A stretch of 64,000 nt of DNA from Bacteroidaceae bacterium (GTDB lineage: Bacteria; Bacteroidota; Bacteroidia; Bacteroidales; Bacteroidaceae). Positions 18,955 through 27,417 of this stretch are shown here, one piece after another. The position numbers and the translations under genes are program-made. Positions within the stretch are counted from its first letter, which is position 1; the number at the start of each line of letters is the position of its first letter. The stretch is taken from positions 1-64,000 of the forward strand of contig JAUUPT010000007.1 of the NCBI GenBank assembly GCA_030843315.1. The letters run 5' to 3'. The notes below the pieces were generated by a model that worked only from the letters and a program-made list of their open reading frames with translations, did no database searches and was not told the DNA's origin.

Positions 18955-21540
18955 TTAGAATATCATTAATATCATGAATCGTATGCCGCCCTTTTTCACG
19001 CCCGGAAGGTCGGTGTAAGTGAGGCGACGAACATACTCGATATGCAGCAGCTTGAAGATGTTGTAGATTCCTACACTGGCTTCAACGTAAGGGGTATTGC
19101 CCATGACGTGGCTGGTAGGCATACCGTCGCGCATAGGAAACAAGAACAATTCGGAATTGTTGCTCTTGTACGGGTTGTTTTTATCTGTCAGCGTTCCCCA
19201 AAGGCTACGGACACGGAACATTTCTCTCCACTTCAGCTTCTTGAGGAGGGGAATGCGGTTGAACAGTTTGCCGTTCATGTCGTAGCTCAGGTTGAGGGAA
19301 GCGTAACGGTCGTTCAGGAACTCCATGTTGTTGATGAGGTTGAACGATTCGTTGTTCTGAGTAATGTATGAAAGGTTTGCCATCGGCAGGTTCAGCAAGG
19401 GGAAGGGAACCGTGTTCCATTGTGCGCCGGCACGTGCCGTTACGTCAAGTTTACCCCATGAGCCGAGCCAGAAGCGCTTGCGGATGCTCGCCTCCGTCAG
19501 GTTGAAGCTGTATTCTCCACCCAGCACACCTTTGAAACCGGTGGTGTGGGAGAGGGTGAACATAGGAGCATCCAGCGATACGGGCACGCGGCGCTGCTTG
19601 GTGTTGACAAAAGTTTCACCGGGAGCATAACGTAGCGTGACGCCCAGTTCGGTGGTGGTGATGTCGTGTATCAGTGTATTCTTTTCGTCCCATACGCCGG
19701 GGATGTCACCGTTATTCTTCCAGTATTGCAGTTGTCCCGCAGGCTGGTCGTTGCGGTGGCGCGCCATGGCTTTGACGGAGAAGCCGGTATTGGTTTCAAG
19801 CTCGTATGTCAGGGTAGCATCGCGCATATAGGACATTTGGTCTACCGTTGTCCACTTCCAGCCCACGAACAAGTTATCCTTATCCGTTGCCAGGTACTTG
19901 TCCATCGGAGACATGACGTCGTAGGTGTATTGGAAGGCGAGGTAGTGCTTGGGAAACTCCCAAAGCACATAGTCACGTTTATTGAAGGAGTAGGCCGCCT
20001 GTCCGGAGTAGAACCATTTCTTGTCCTTCGTACCGTAGGCGCCATATCCGCTGAAACTCCAATGCGGATCGAGGTTACCGGTGGTCATACCACTGAGGCG
20101 GAAACGTGTTCCATTCACGTAATTGCTGGTGATGGTAGTATTGATAGGCCCGAAGTCGAATTTGCTGGGATGTTTTCTACCGCCCGTCTCCACGAAGTTC
20201 TCAATCAGCGCTTTGGCACCGAAGATGACATATTTGAAGCCCGGTATCTGCTCAATGCGGTTCATGAATACGTCCATCGTACTCTCTTTCTTGGTAAGCG
20301 GCACTTGGCGCACTCTCGCCCAGTATTCATCGCTCTTGGAGAGCATATTGGCTTCCTTGATGACACTTCCTTTCAGCCGGAAGAGCCGGGGTTCTATCTC
20401 TTCGAATTGATAATCGGTGTACTTGGTGGTTCGCTGCACCTCAAGGCCTTGTATGCCTTTCACAAAGTGCAGTTCCACAGTCATGTCGTCATCGGTCAGT
20501 ACCCAGTTGTTGTCGGGCAGTTGTTCGAACTGCTGCACGATGTCGAGGTTTTCCACGAAGTTGACGCCTGTCTTTTTAGGCAGGTTCATAACGCATTTCT
20601 TTACGGCATAGGTAGAGTCCTTCACTACGTAAAGGTGTCCGGTGAAGCCGAAGTCCTGCGAGTTCTGTGGTACGAAAGTAAGGTGTACGCATTCCTGCTT
20701 GTCTACCATCAGTGTGTCCATCAGGTAGTATTTGTAGAAGCTGATGGCTCCCTTTCCGATGGGGCTGACAAAGCGGCGTTGCAGTAACCGGATGTCGTCA
20801 TCGTAGATATTGATGTCGGAGAAAACATCGGTCAGAATAGTTCCCAGCATATCGCCTGTGCTGAAGAATTCTTCGATACCCGTGGAGTTCATACCTTCGA
20901 TAATGGTCTTTTCGCTCTTTGGACTTTTGCGGTAGACGGTCTTGCTCGCCGTCTCCTTGATGGAGATGGGAAGAATCATCTTGTTGGTGCTGGGCGACAC
21001 TTCAACCTGATCCTTGAAGAATGAGAATTTCTTGTAGATGCCTTTTTCCATCTTCTCCGGCGTGACGTCGTTGATGGACATCTTCATCTTTTCGTATTTC
21101 TGATACTGGTAGTAGTCGTTCTCTTCGAGCTTCAGCGCCTTTTTGTTCTCAATGACCTTTCGCATAAAGTCCACGGCGGGGTTGTTTTTGCGGGAGTATC
21201 TCTCTTTTTGGGGTTTCACCACAACTTCGGAAAGTATGATGTCATCAGATTGCATCTTGACGTTCAGAACTTTGGTGCCGGGTGCAAACTTCACTTTCTT
21301 GGTGACGTATCCCACGGCAGAGAACGTCAACTCGTCCCAGCCCTTGCGGGTTTCAACCTGGTATTCGCCTTTTGCATTGGAGATTCCCCCGACGCCTTTT
21401 CCTTCGTATTGTACGGTGATATACATCAATGGTTCGTGCGTAAGGGAGTCTGTGATGACACCTTTTATCTGGGCAGATGCGCCGATAGAGGCGAGCAAAA
21501 ATAGCAGAAATAGGAGAAAAGAGTTATATCGTTGCTTCAT
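18955..21540 (-). CDS. DUF5686 outer-membrane protein with carboxypeptidase-like N-terminal domain
   Basis: An envelope protein of about 861 residues. A signal peptide (ending IGASAQ) is followed by a carboxypeptidase-regulatory-like domain (IKGVITDSLTHEPLMYITVQYEG). The long DUF5686 region after it has many alternating beta strands and probably forms an outer-membrane barrel. In-frame ATGs lie at 21555, 21549 and 21540. A TAACTTTG promoter element on the minus strand at 21560-21567 places transcription start at about 21553, so the inner start (MKQRYNSFLL) is preferred. The function is unknown; the family is common in Bacteroidetes. Expression is probably linked to rarA downstream. Confidence 0.85.
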   Translation of the reverse strand: MKQRYNSFLLFLLFLLASIGASAQIKGVITDSLTHEPLMYITVQYEGKGVGGISNAKGEYQVETRKGWDELTFSAVGYVTKKVKFAPGTKVLNVKMQSDDIILSEVVVKPQKERYSRKNNPAVDFMRKVIENKKALKLEENDYYQYQKYEKMKMSINDVTPEKMEKGIYKKFSFFKDQVEVSPSTNKMILPISIKETASKTVYRKSPKSEKTIIEGMNSTGIEEFFSTGDMLGTILTDVFSDINIYDDDIRLLQRRFVSPIGKGAISFYKYYLMDTLMVDKQECVHLTFVPQNSQDFGFTGHLYVVKDSTYAVKKCVMNLPKKTGVNFVENLDIVQQFEQLPDNNWVLTDDDMTVELHFVKGIQGLEVQRTTKYTDYQFEEIEPRLFRLKGSVIKEANMLSKSDEYWARVRQVPLTKKESTMDVFMNRIEQIPGFKYVIFGAKALIENFVETGGRKHPSKFDFGPINTTITSNYVNGTRFRLSGMTTGNLDPHWSFSGYGAYGTKDKKWFYSGQAAYSFNKRDYVLWEFPKHYLAFQYTYDVMSPMDKYLATDKDNLFVGWKWTTVDQMSYMRDATLTYELETNTGFSVKAMARHRNDQPAGQLQYWKNNGDIPGVWDEKNTLIHDITTTELGVTLRYAPGETFVNTKQRRVPVSLDAPMFTLSHTTGFKGVLGGEYSFNLTEASIRKRFWLGSWGKLDVTARAGAQWNTVPFPLLNLPMANLSYITQNNESFNLINNMEFLNDRYASLNLSYDMNGKLFNRIPLLKKLKWREMFRVRSLWGTLTDKNNPYKSNNSELFLFPMRDGMPTSHVMGNTPYVEASVGIYNIFKLLHIEYVRRLTYTDLPGVKKGGIRFMILMIF

Positions 21541-21559
21541 ATGTTTCATAATCAAGCTG

Positions 21560-21567
21560 CAAAGTTA
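21560..21567 (-). promoter_or_regulatory. Probable -7 element for the DUF5686-rarA cluster
   Basis: The minus strand reads TAACTTTG, matching TAnnTTTG. Its position immediately before 21555 argues against the outermost start codon of the DUF5686 gene. Confidence 0.55.
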
Positions 21568-21625
21568 GCAAATTACTGTTAATCAAGAAGCAAATATAAT
21601 CTAAAGAAATAAGAGGAATGTTTAA

Positions 21626-21669
21626 GCTGTGAACAACTTCCTAAATGTATTTCCGGGGGCGTTCACAGC
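21626..21669 (-). other. Inverted repeat behind the WecB-like gene
   Basis: GCTGTGAAC and GTTCACAGC form a perfect 9-bp stem with a 26-base loop just after the stop codon at 21672. There is no T run, so a role in termination is possible but unproven. Confidence 0.4.
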
Positions 21670-21671
21670 CG

Positions 21672-22769
21672 TTACCTTTGAGTATCCCCGTTGAGAAGCG
21701 TCTGTACGATGCGTTCTGCTGTACGTCCGTCCCATCGGTCGGGCAGGGTGGTGTGCTTCCATTCGCCGTGCAGCAACTTGTCGAGCGAGGCGGAAAGGGC
21801 GAAAGAATTTTCGCCTACCAGTTCGTTTGTTCCGATGCGCCAGGTTTCGGGATGTTCGGCATAGGTGTTGAGGGTGATACAGGGAACGTCGAGGAAGGTG
21901 GCTTCTTCGGCTATGTTGCCCGAGTCGGTGACAATGCCTTTGGCTTGGTTGATGAGAAAGCCGAAGTGCAGGTAGCTCTGAGGGGGCAGGATGTGCAGGT
22001 TGGGTGCGCTTAATCCCAGTGACTTTACAGCCTTTTCCACATAGGGGTGCAGAGGGGCGACGATGGGCATACCGTCCGCCTTTTCGATTACGGTCTGAAT
22101 CAGGGAGTGCAGTACGGCTTTTTTCTCCAGCAGGTCGTGGCGGTTGAGGGTGAGTAACAGATAGTTGCCTTTGCGCAGGCCGAGGCTGGTGAACCACATG
22201 GGCTGCACCAGGCGGTGGCGGTTATATCGGATAGTATCGATCAGAATGTTACCTACGTAATGGATGTATTCCGGTATCATGCCCTCTTGGTTAAGGTTCC
22301 GGTTTGCCACCATACCCGCGGTGAAGAGGTAATCGGAAATGGCATCTACGATGGTACGGTTCACTTCGCGGGGCATGTTCATGTCGAAAGAACGGGTGCC
22401 GGCTATGACGTGCGCCACCTTCAGTCCACGCTTCTTGGCAACGATGGAGCAGCTCATGGTGGCTGTCATGTCGTCCACCACCAGTACTACCTGTGCGGGG
22501 TTGGTGTCCAGTTCCTTTTCGAAAGCGAGCATGATGTCGGCAGCTACCTGCGAGTGGTCGTGTCCGCTGATGCCCAGATAGGTATCGGGCTTCTTCATGG
22601 CAAGGTCCGAGAAGAGGGAAGCGTCCAGGCTGGTGTCATCTTCGGTTCCGGTGTAAACTAAGCGGTAAGAGATATTCTTGCCTGCCTCTCTTGCTGCGTC
22701 GATGGCACGGCAGATGGGAGCTATTTTCATGAAGTTGGGACGTGCGCCCGATACAATCGTTATTTTCAT
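21672..22769 (-). CDS. UDP-N-acetylglucosamine 2-epimerase-like protein (WecB family)
   Basis: A 365-residue GT-B-fold protein of the non-hydrolysing UDP-GlcNAc 2-epimerase family, which makes UDP-ManNAc for surface polysaccharides. The N-terminus is typical (MKITIVSGARPNFMKIAP). Other family landmarks are MPREVNR, PLHPYVEKAV, and VTDSGNIAEEATFLDVP with AEHPET. Some positions differ from the classical enzymes: the usual T-HR-EN region reads TLNRHDLLEK and the usual TDSGG reads TDSGN. It is not part of a visible polysaccharide cluster; the next gene downstream is the DUF5686 gene. Substrate specificity is therefore uncertain. It is transcribed away from the TRIC-type gene. Confidence 0.82.
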   Translation of the reverse strand: MKITIVSGARPNFMKIAPICRAIDAAREAGKNISYRLVYTGTEDDTSLDASLFSDLAMKKPDTYLGISGHDHSQVAADIMLAFEKELDTNPAQVVLVVDDMTATMSCSIVAKKRGLKVAHVIAGTRSFDMNMPREVNRTIVDAISDYLFTAGMVANRNLNQEGMIPEYIHYVGNILIDTIRYNRHRLVQPMWFTSLGLRKGNYLLLTLNRHDLLEKKAVLHSLIQTVIEKADGMPIVAPLHPYVEKAVKSLGLSAPNLHILPPQSYLHFGFLINQAKGIVTDSGNIAEEATFLDVPCITLNTYAEHPETWRIGTNELVGENSFALSASLDKLLHGEWKHTTLPDRWDGRTAERIVQTLLNGDTQR

Positions 22770-22853
22770 TGTCGTAGTGGTGAAAATTGATGGAACAAAA
22801 ATACGTTTTCTTAGGGAAATTATTTGTTACTTTGCCGATAAATTAACTGTGAT

Positions 22854-23480
22854 ATGCCAACATTTGTTCAAATACTCGATTTTATCGGTACGTTTGCCTT
22901 CGCTATCAGCGGCATACGTCTGGCTTCGGCCAAGCGCTTCGACTGGTTTGGGGCGTATGTAGTAGGTTTTGTAACTGCCATCGGGGGCGGTACGATACGT
23001 GATTTGTTGCTGGACGTCACTCCCGGTTGGATGACGGACCCCATCTACTTGATTTGTACCGGCCTTGCCTTGCTTTGGGTGATCCTTTTCGGAAAGCATC
23101 TTATCCATTTGCACAATACGTTCTTCATTTTCGACAGTATCGGCTTGGCACTGTTTACGGTGGTCGGTGTGGGAAAGAGCCTTTCACTGGGCTATCCTTT
23201 TTGGGTAGCTATCATCATGGGTAGCATAACCGGAGCTGCGGGAGGTGTGATTCGCGATGTCTTCATCAACGAAATCCCGCTGATATTCCGAAAGGAGATC
23301 TATGCGATGGCGTGCGTAGTGGGCGGGGCCATCTATTGGCTTTGCGATCTTGCGGGGATGGAGTCGTTCCTTAGTCAGATTATCGGCGGTGCATCGGTAT
23401 TTGTTACACGTATCCTGGCGGTGAAGTACAACATTTGCCTGCCCATCCTTTCGGGCAATGAAGAAGAGAAAGAAGAATAA
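22854..23480 (+). CDS. Trimeric intracellular cation channel family protein (YicG/UPF0126)
   Basis: A 208-residue integral membrane protein with seven predicted helices made of two related halves. Each half carries the glycine-rich turn of the TRIC/UPF0126 family: AIGGGTIRDLLLD in the first and TGAAGGVIRDVFINEIP in the second. Bacterial members form homotrimeric cation channels. The gene is divergent from the WecB-like gene, and a near-consensus promoter (TTACTTTG, 22828-22835) lies before the ATG. It ends at a shared terminator with the M16 peptidase gene. The physiological role is unknown. Confidence 0.9.
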   Translation: MPTFVQILDFIGTFAFAISGIRLASAKRFDWFGAYVVGFVTAIGGGTIRDLLLDVTPGWMTDPIYLICTGLALLWVILFGKHLIHLHNTFFIFDSIGLALFTVVGVGKSLSLGYPFWVAIIMGSITGAAGGVIRDVFINEIPLIFRKEIYAMACVVGGAIYWLCDLAGMESFLSQIIGGASVFVTRILAVKYNICLPILSGNEEEKEE

Positions 23481-23501
23481 CTGTTTGCTTGTTGAAATAA
23501 G

Positions 23502-23536
23502 AATCCCCGGCATTTGCAACTGAAATGCCGGGGATT
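23502..23536. terminator. Bidirectional terminator between TRIC-type and M16 genes
   Basis: A perfect 14-bp stem (AATCCCCGGCATTT and its complement) encloses a 7-base loop. It lies between convergent genes. Confidence 0.9.
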
Positions 23537-23580
23537 TCTCTTGTTTGTTGTTTTAAGTTATTCGGAGTTGGTATTCCGTT

Positions 23581-26484
23581 TTAGAACATGGCATCTTTTG
23601 AGTTGAACAACTTGCGTTCGCTCAGTTTTACTACTTTGCCAAACTTCTCCAGTTTCTTCAGGTCGATGCTCTTCGGATCACCCATGATGCCGATGCAATA
23701 GGGTTTACCTTTTATATTCTCTTCGTAGAATTTCACAATGTCGTCGAAGGTCAGTACATCTACTTTAGGCAGATTTTCCTTGGCTGGATCGTCTGTATAG
23801 CCTCTATATCCCAGTTCTACCAGTTCCATCGCTTTGTAGCGGAAGCTCGGGTGGCTGGTCAGCATGGACTGACGGAGATAGCTCTTGATGTTATCAATAC
23901 GTTTCGGGTTCTTGGGCATATCGTTGATAAGTCCCATCAGTACCTCCAAAGCATCGTTTGCTTTGTCGTTCTGGGTGCCGATATATCCGCGCAGGTAACT
24001 TGCCTTTCCTGCTATATTCTGTGTTCCGACGTATGCGTAGGCTGAATAAGCCATAGAACGCTTTTCGCGGATTTCGTCCAAAACAAGACCGGTGAAGTCT
24101 AAACCGAAATATTGGTTGAATGCACTGCGCAACACATCATCCTTTTTATCAGCTTTCTGCATCGGGATATAAAGATGTATCTGTGCCTGCTCTGCATCGC
24201 TGTTCGGCAGGAAGTAAATTGTATTTTCATTAACCGGCGCCATGTCTTTCACTTGTGGGGAGGTGGATGGGCGCTCGTTTGCCACCAGCGGAAGATTCTT
24301 GCTTAGAATGTCATAAGTCTGCTCGAAAGGAAGCGTTCCGGTGTAGAATATCTTGGCTTCATAGTTGGAAGCGCGGTTGATGTCACCTGTCAATTCGGAT
24401 ATCTGCAATTCATAGATTTGCTTGTCGGTCAGTTCATCAATGTAGTCGGACTTTTCTCCGTAGAGTATGTACTGGCGCAAAGCTTCGCTAAGGATGCTGA
24501 CGTTTTCCTTGCGCTGTTGGCGCATACCCATCTCCGAGCCTTTCAGGCGTGCCAGTTGTCTGTCGTCCAGTTTAGGCATCAAGATTTGACGGGAGAGAAG
24601 TTGGCAGGCCTGCGGCAATGTTTCTTCGTATCCCTCCATTATAATATATAGGTTGTCTGCATCAGCCGATACGTGGCAGGTTGCATTTAGTTTGCTAAGC
24701 TCTTCCTTCAGTTGCTGTGGTTCATAGGCTCCCATGATACCAGCATTGTTCATCAGACTTGCGGCGAAACCCAGTTTGGGGAATTCACGTTCACCGGCTC
24801 CGTATTGTACTACCAATTGGAAGATGTTGTTCTCTTTGTTCGGTGTATAATACATTTTGGAACGGTCGTTCAGTTGCTTGATTTGTACTTCGCCATAGTC
24901 CACAAAGTTTTCGTCTACCTGTCCGAAGGGCATGTTCTTGAATTGTGTAGCGTAGAGGGATTCTTGGCCTACCGGTGGCTCTATGGGTTTGTAACCCGGT
25001 TTTTCTATCTTACCGTTCTTGCTTGGCTTGCCTTTTTCAATATAGAGTGCCAGATAATTGTCCGACAAGTATTCTTTGGCTACACGTTTGATGTCTTCGG
25101 TGGTGATGGCCATGATTTTATCCTTGTAGTTTAATACCTCGCCCAGATCTTGTTCATTGTAGAATGCATTCATCAATATCATGGCCTTTTCTTCGTTCGA
25201 TTCCATCTGGAGGTCGAACTGCCTGCACAATTCAGCTTTGATGGCATCGATCTTCCAGTCTTCAAACTCTCCGTTAGCAACCTGCTGGATGGCTTTCAGA
25301 GCTTTCTTCTCAGCGCTTTTATTAGATTCGAAACGGCGTTGGTTTTCATCGTAAAGAGGGATGGCACTTACGATGGCACGGCCTTGTTCGCGGAAGGTTC
25401 GTGCATAGGCACCGGCACTCGTCAGTTCGCCGTCCAGCACCAGTTTATCCATAGTTCCTGTCTGGCTGTTGTTGTTCAGCAGAGATAAGGCGATATCCAA
25501 GGCGTCTTCATCGGGGTGTCCGGCAGGTACGCCTTTGAATACTAATGAAACACGCGGATAGAAACCAACTTTAGCCGAGTATTGTGTGCGGCCTTTGATT
25601 TCGAAGTCGGGGTATACTTTGCGTTCGGGCATCGGTTTCTTGGCCAAGCGTCCGAAGGCAGCATTGATGCGTCCGCTGATTTGCTGTGCTTTGATGTTTC
25701 CTACCAGTACCAATACCATGTTTTCGGGTACATACCATTGTTCGTAGAATTCAATCAGTTTGCTTAGCTGCGGGTTCTTCAGATGTTCGGGCAAGCCTAT
25801 GATGGCACGGGAGTAGGGATGTCCTGCAAAGGCCTTCTCCATAACGAACTGGTTCTGTACCCGTCCCTGGTCGTCTTGTGCGCGGTTATATTCCTCATAT
25901 ACGTTTTCCAATTCCGATTGGAAAGAACGGAATACCGGATGCAGAAAACGTTGAGAAGATATCTCCAGCCATTTATTGACTTGGTAGGCAGGGAAGGAAC
26001 AGTGGTAGAAAGTCCAGTCGTAATACGTTCCTGCATTCACCCTTTTGGCACCGATGCTTTCCATCAGGTTGGAATATTCATTAGGAAGACCGAGATTGCC
26101 GGCTTTAACGGTCAGCTCATTGATTTCTTTGCTGATAGCTTCTTTTTTTACCGGATCGGCTTCTTGAGCCATTTGGTCGTACTTAGCGATGATTTCTTTG
26201 TAGATGGGCTCTTCATCTGCCCAGTTCAGTGCACCAATCTTATCAGTGCCTTTAAACATGACGTGTTCCAGATAGTGAGCCAGCCCCGTGTATTCCTCAG
26301 GATCGTTGATAGATCCGGCCCGTACACCTACCAATCCGAATACATCGGATTTAGAATCGTCTTCCCATATATATATGGAAAGGCCGTTCTTTAGCTTGAA
26401 TGCTTTCAACCCTTGGCCAAAGGAAGGCAAGGAGATAAAGAAAGCAGCCAGCAAAAGAAGTGACTTAATTTGAAATGCTTTCAT
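23581..26484 (-). CDS. Periplasmic M16 (pitrilysin-type) zinc metallopeptidase
   Basis: A 967-residue secreted peptidase. The signal peptide ends SLPSFGQ. The inverted zinc motif HxxEH is present as HYLEH (near residues 70-74), and the downstream Glu lies in ELENVYEEYNRAQDD. The protein holds two tandem M16 halves: the active N-terminal half and a second half without the zinc motif, in which RSMAYSAYAYVGTQNIAG resembles the usual R-Y-type substrate contact. It probably degrades peptides in the periplasm. It starts from its own promoter and faces away from the sigma factor gene, with which it shares a complex control region. Confidence 0.93.
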   Translation of the reverse strand: MKAFQIKSLLLLAAFFISLPSFGQGLKAFKLKNGLSIYIWEDDSKSDVFGLVGVRAGSINDPEEYTGLAHYLEHVMFKGTDKIGALNWADEEPIYKEIIAKYDQMAQEADPVKKEAISKEINELTVKAGNLGLPNEYSNLMESIGAKRVNAGTYYDWTFYHCSFPAYQVNKWLEISSQRFLHPVFRSFQSELENVYEEYNRAQDDQGRVQNQFVMEKAFAGHPYSRAIIGLPEHLKNPQLSKLIEFYEQWYVPENMVLVLVGNIKAQQISGRINAAFGRLAKKPMPERKVYPDFEIKGRTQYSAKVGFYPRVSLVFKGVPAGHPDEDALDIALSLLNNNSQTGTMDKLVLDGELTSAGAYARTFREQGRAIVSAIPLYDENQRRFESNKSAEKKALKAIQQVANGEFEDWKIDAIKAELCRQFDLQMESNEEKAMILMNAFYNEQDLGEVLNYKDKIMAITTEDIKRVAKEYLSDNYLALYIEKGKPSKNGKIEKPGYKPIEPPVGQESLYATQFKNMPFGQVDENFVDYGEVQIKQLNDRSKMYYTPNKENNIFQLVVQYGAGEREFPKLGFAASLMNNAGIMGAYEPQQLKEELSKLNATCHVSADADNLYIIMEGYEETLPQACQLLSRQILMPKLDDRQLARLKGSEMGMRQQRKENVSILSEALRQYILYGEKSDYIDELTDKQIYELQISELTGDINRASNYEAKIFYTGTLPFEQTYDILSKNLPLVANERPSTSPQVKDMAPVNENTIYFLPNSDAEQAQIHLYIPMQKADKKDDVLRSAFNQYFGLDFTGLVLDEIREKRSMAYSAYAYVGTQNIAGKASYLRGYIGTQNDKANDALEVLMGLINDMPKNPKRIDNIKSYLRQSMLTSHPSFRYKAMELVELGYRGYTDDPAKENLPKVDVLTFDDIVKFYEENIKGKPYCIGIMGDPKSIDLKKLEKFGKVVKLSERKLFNSKDAMF

Positions 26485-26486
26485 AA

Positions 26487-26518
26487 AAATAAAGTGTTTT
26501 TTGTAAATAAAGTGTTTT
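26487..26518. repeat. 14-bp direct repeat in the M16 leader
   Basis: AAATAAAGTGTTTT occurs at 26487-26500 and again at 26505-26518, spaced 18 bases apart, in the untranslated leader of the M16 gene. It may be a binding site or a local duplication. Confidence 0.6.
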
Positions 26519-26530
26519 CCTATATGTATA

Positions 26531-26538
26531 CAAAGCTA
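26531..26538 (-). promoter_or_regulatory. Probable -7 element for the M16 peptidase gene
   Basis: The minus strand reads TAGCTTTG, matching TAnnTTTG, 47 bases before the M16 start codon. Confidence 0.5.
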
Positions 26539-26578
26539 TAAAAAAATCACATACTTTCTACGAAATCATCGGAAAAAA

Positions 26579-26657
26579 GATAGTTTTTAGGTGATAGCAC
26601 CGCCCAAAAACTGTCAAAAACAGGGGTGAAAACTGTCAATTGATAGTTTTTGCCCCT
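26579..26657. promoter_or_regulatory. Four-box inverted-repeat control region before the sigma factor gene
   Basis: Two GATAGTTTTT boxes (26579-26588 and 26642-26651) alternate with two AAAACTGTC boxes (26607-26615 and 26629-26637). Boxes 1 and 2 form one inverted repeat. Boxes 3 and 4 lie inside a 36-base dyad (26622-26657) flanked by GGGG and CCCC in which every position pairs if G-T is allowed. The region lies between the divergent M16 and sigma factor genes. Confidence 0.75.
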
Positions 26658-26757
26658 AATAAAAATCGTATTCCGTCCCCGGCACTTTCAAATCTTCCTT
26701 ATACTTGCAACCGTAAAACCTAAACCAATATTAACCATTTTAAAAATTGAGCAAAGT

Positions 26758-27261
26758 ATGAATACTTACAGTTTCAGAAAAGATTTACTTGCAGTGCAAG
26801 AAGAACTGCTTCGCTTTGCATACAAGTTGACAGCCGACCGGGAAGAAGCGAATGATTTGTTGCAAGAGACATCTCTTAAGGCTTTGGACAACGAAGACAA
26901 GTTTGAACCTGAGACCAATTTCAGGGGTTGGATGTACACTATTATGCGTAATATCTTCATTAATAACTATCGGAAAATAGTTCGCGAACAAACATTCGTA
27001 GATCAAACCGACAACCTATATCACCTTAGTATGCCCCAAGATTCGGGATTTGCAAGTACTGAGGGTGCTTATGATTTGAAAGAAATGCACCGCATCGTCA
27101 ATTCCCTTCCCCGAGATTATAAAGTTCCTTTCTCTATGCATGTTTCCGGTTTTAAGTATCGCGAAATAGCCGAGCGTCTGGGCTTGCCCCTTGGAACCGT
27201 GAAAAGTAGGATTTTCTTTACCCGCCAGAAATTGCAGGAAGAATTGAGAGATTTTGTTTGA
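26758..27261 (+). CDS. ECF-type RNA polymerase sigma factor
   Basis: A 167-residue sigma-70 family protein. Region 2 is visible at about 10-75 (LLRFAYKLTADREEANDLLQETSLKAL, FRGWMYTIMRNIFINNYRK). Region 4 at about 110-160 carries the helix-turn-helix YREIAERLGLPLGTVKSRI. The start at 26758 (MNTYSFRK) was chosen because the longer frame from 26650 begins within the 36-base dyad and encodes nothing family-like. No anti-sigma gene is next to it; the neighbour downstream has its own promoter. A TATACTTG element lies near 26700. The regulon is unknown. Confidence 0.93.
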   Translation: MNTYSFRKDLLAVQEELLRFAYKLTADREEANDLLQETSLKALDNEDKFEPETNFRGWMYTIMRNIFINNYRKIVREQTFVDQTDNLYHLSMPQDSGFASTEGAYDLKEMHRIVNSLPRDYKVPFSMHVSGFKYREIAERLGLPLGTVKSRIFFTRQKLQEELRDFV

Positions 27262-27366
27262 TTATTAATAGTTAAATTCTAGTCGAGCGCGACAATATGA
27301 TATTAAACACATCTTTTAAATGGAATTTTAAGGGGTTATTCGTGACTATATGTCAGAATAATCCTT

Positions 27367-27374
27367 TATATTTG
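27367..27374 (+). promoter_or_regulatory. Probable -7 element for the carboxyltransferase gene
   Basis: TATATTTG matches TAnnTTTG and lies about 43 bases before the start codon. Confidence 0.55.
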
Positions 27375-27417
27375 TATATGTTAAGTTAACCGAAAAAGAA
27401 ATCCCTTATTACTTACT

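Noticed and set aside
19666..20787. 373-codon open frame on the plus strand
   Set aside because: Antisense to the DUF5686 gene, without recognisable features.
26622..26657. Simple terminator for a gene before the sigma factor
   Set aside because: No plus-strand gene ends upstream, there is no T run, and the arms are part of a four-box pattern.
26650..26757. N-terminal extension of the sigma factor
   Set aside because: The extra 36 codons begin in the 36-base dyad, precede the likely promoter element and match nothing in the family.
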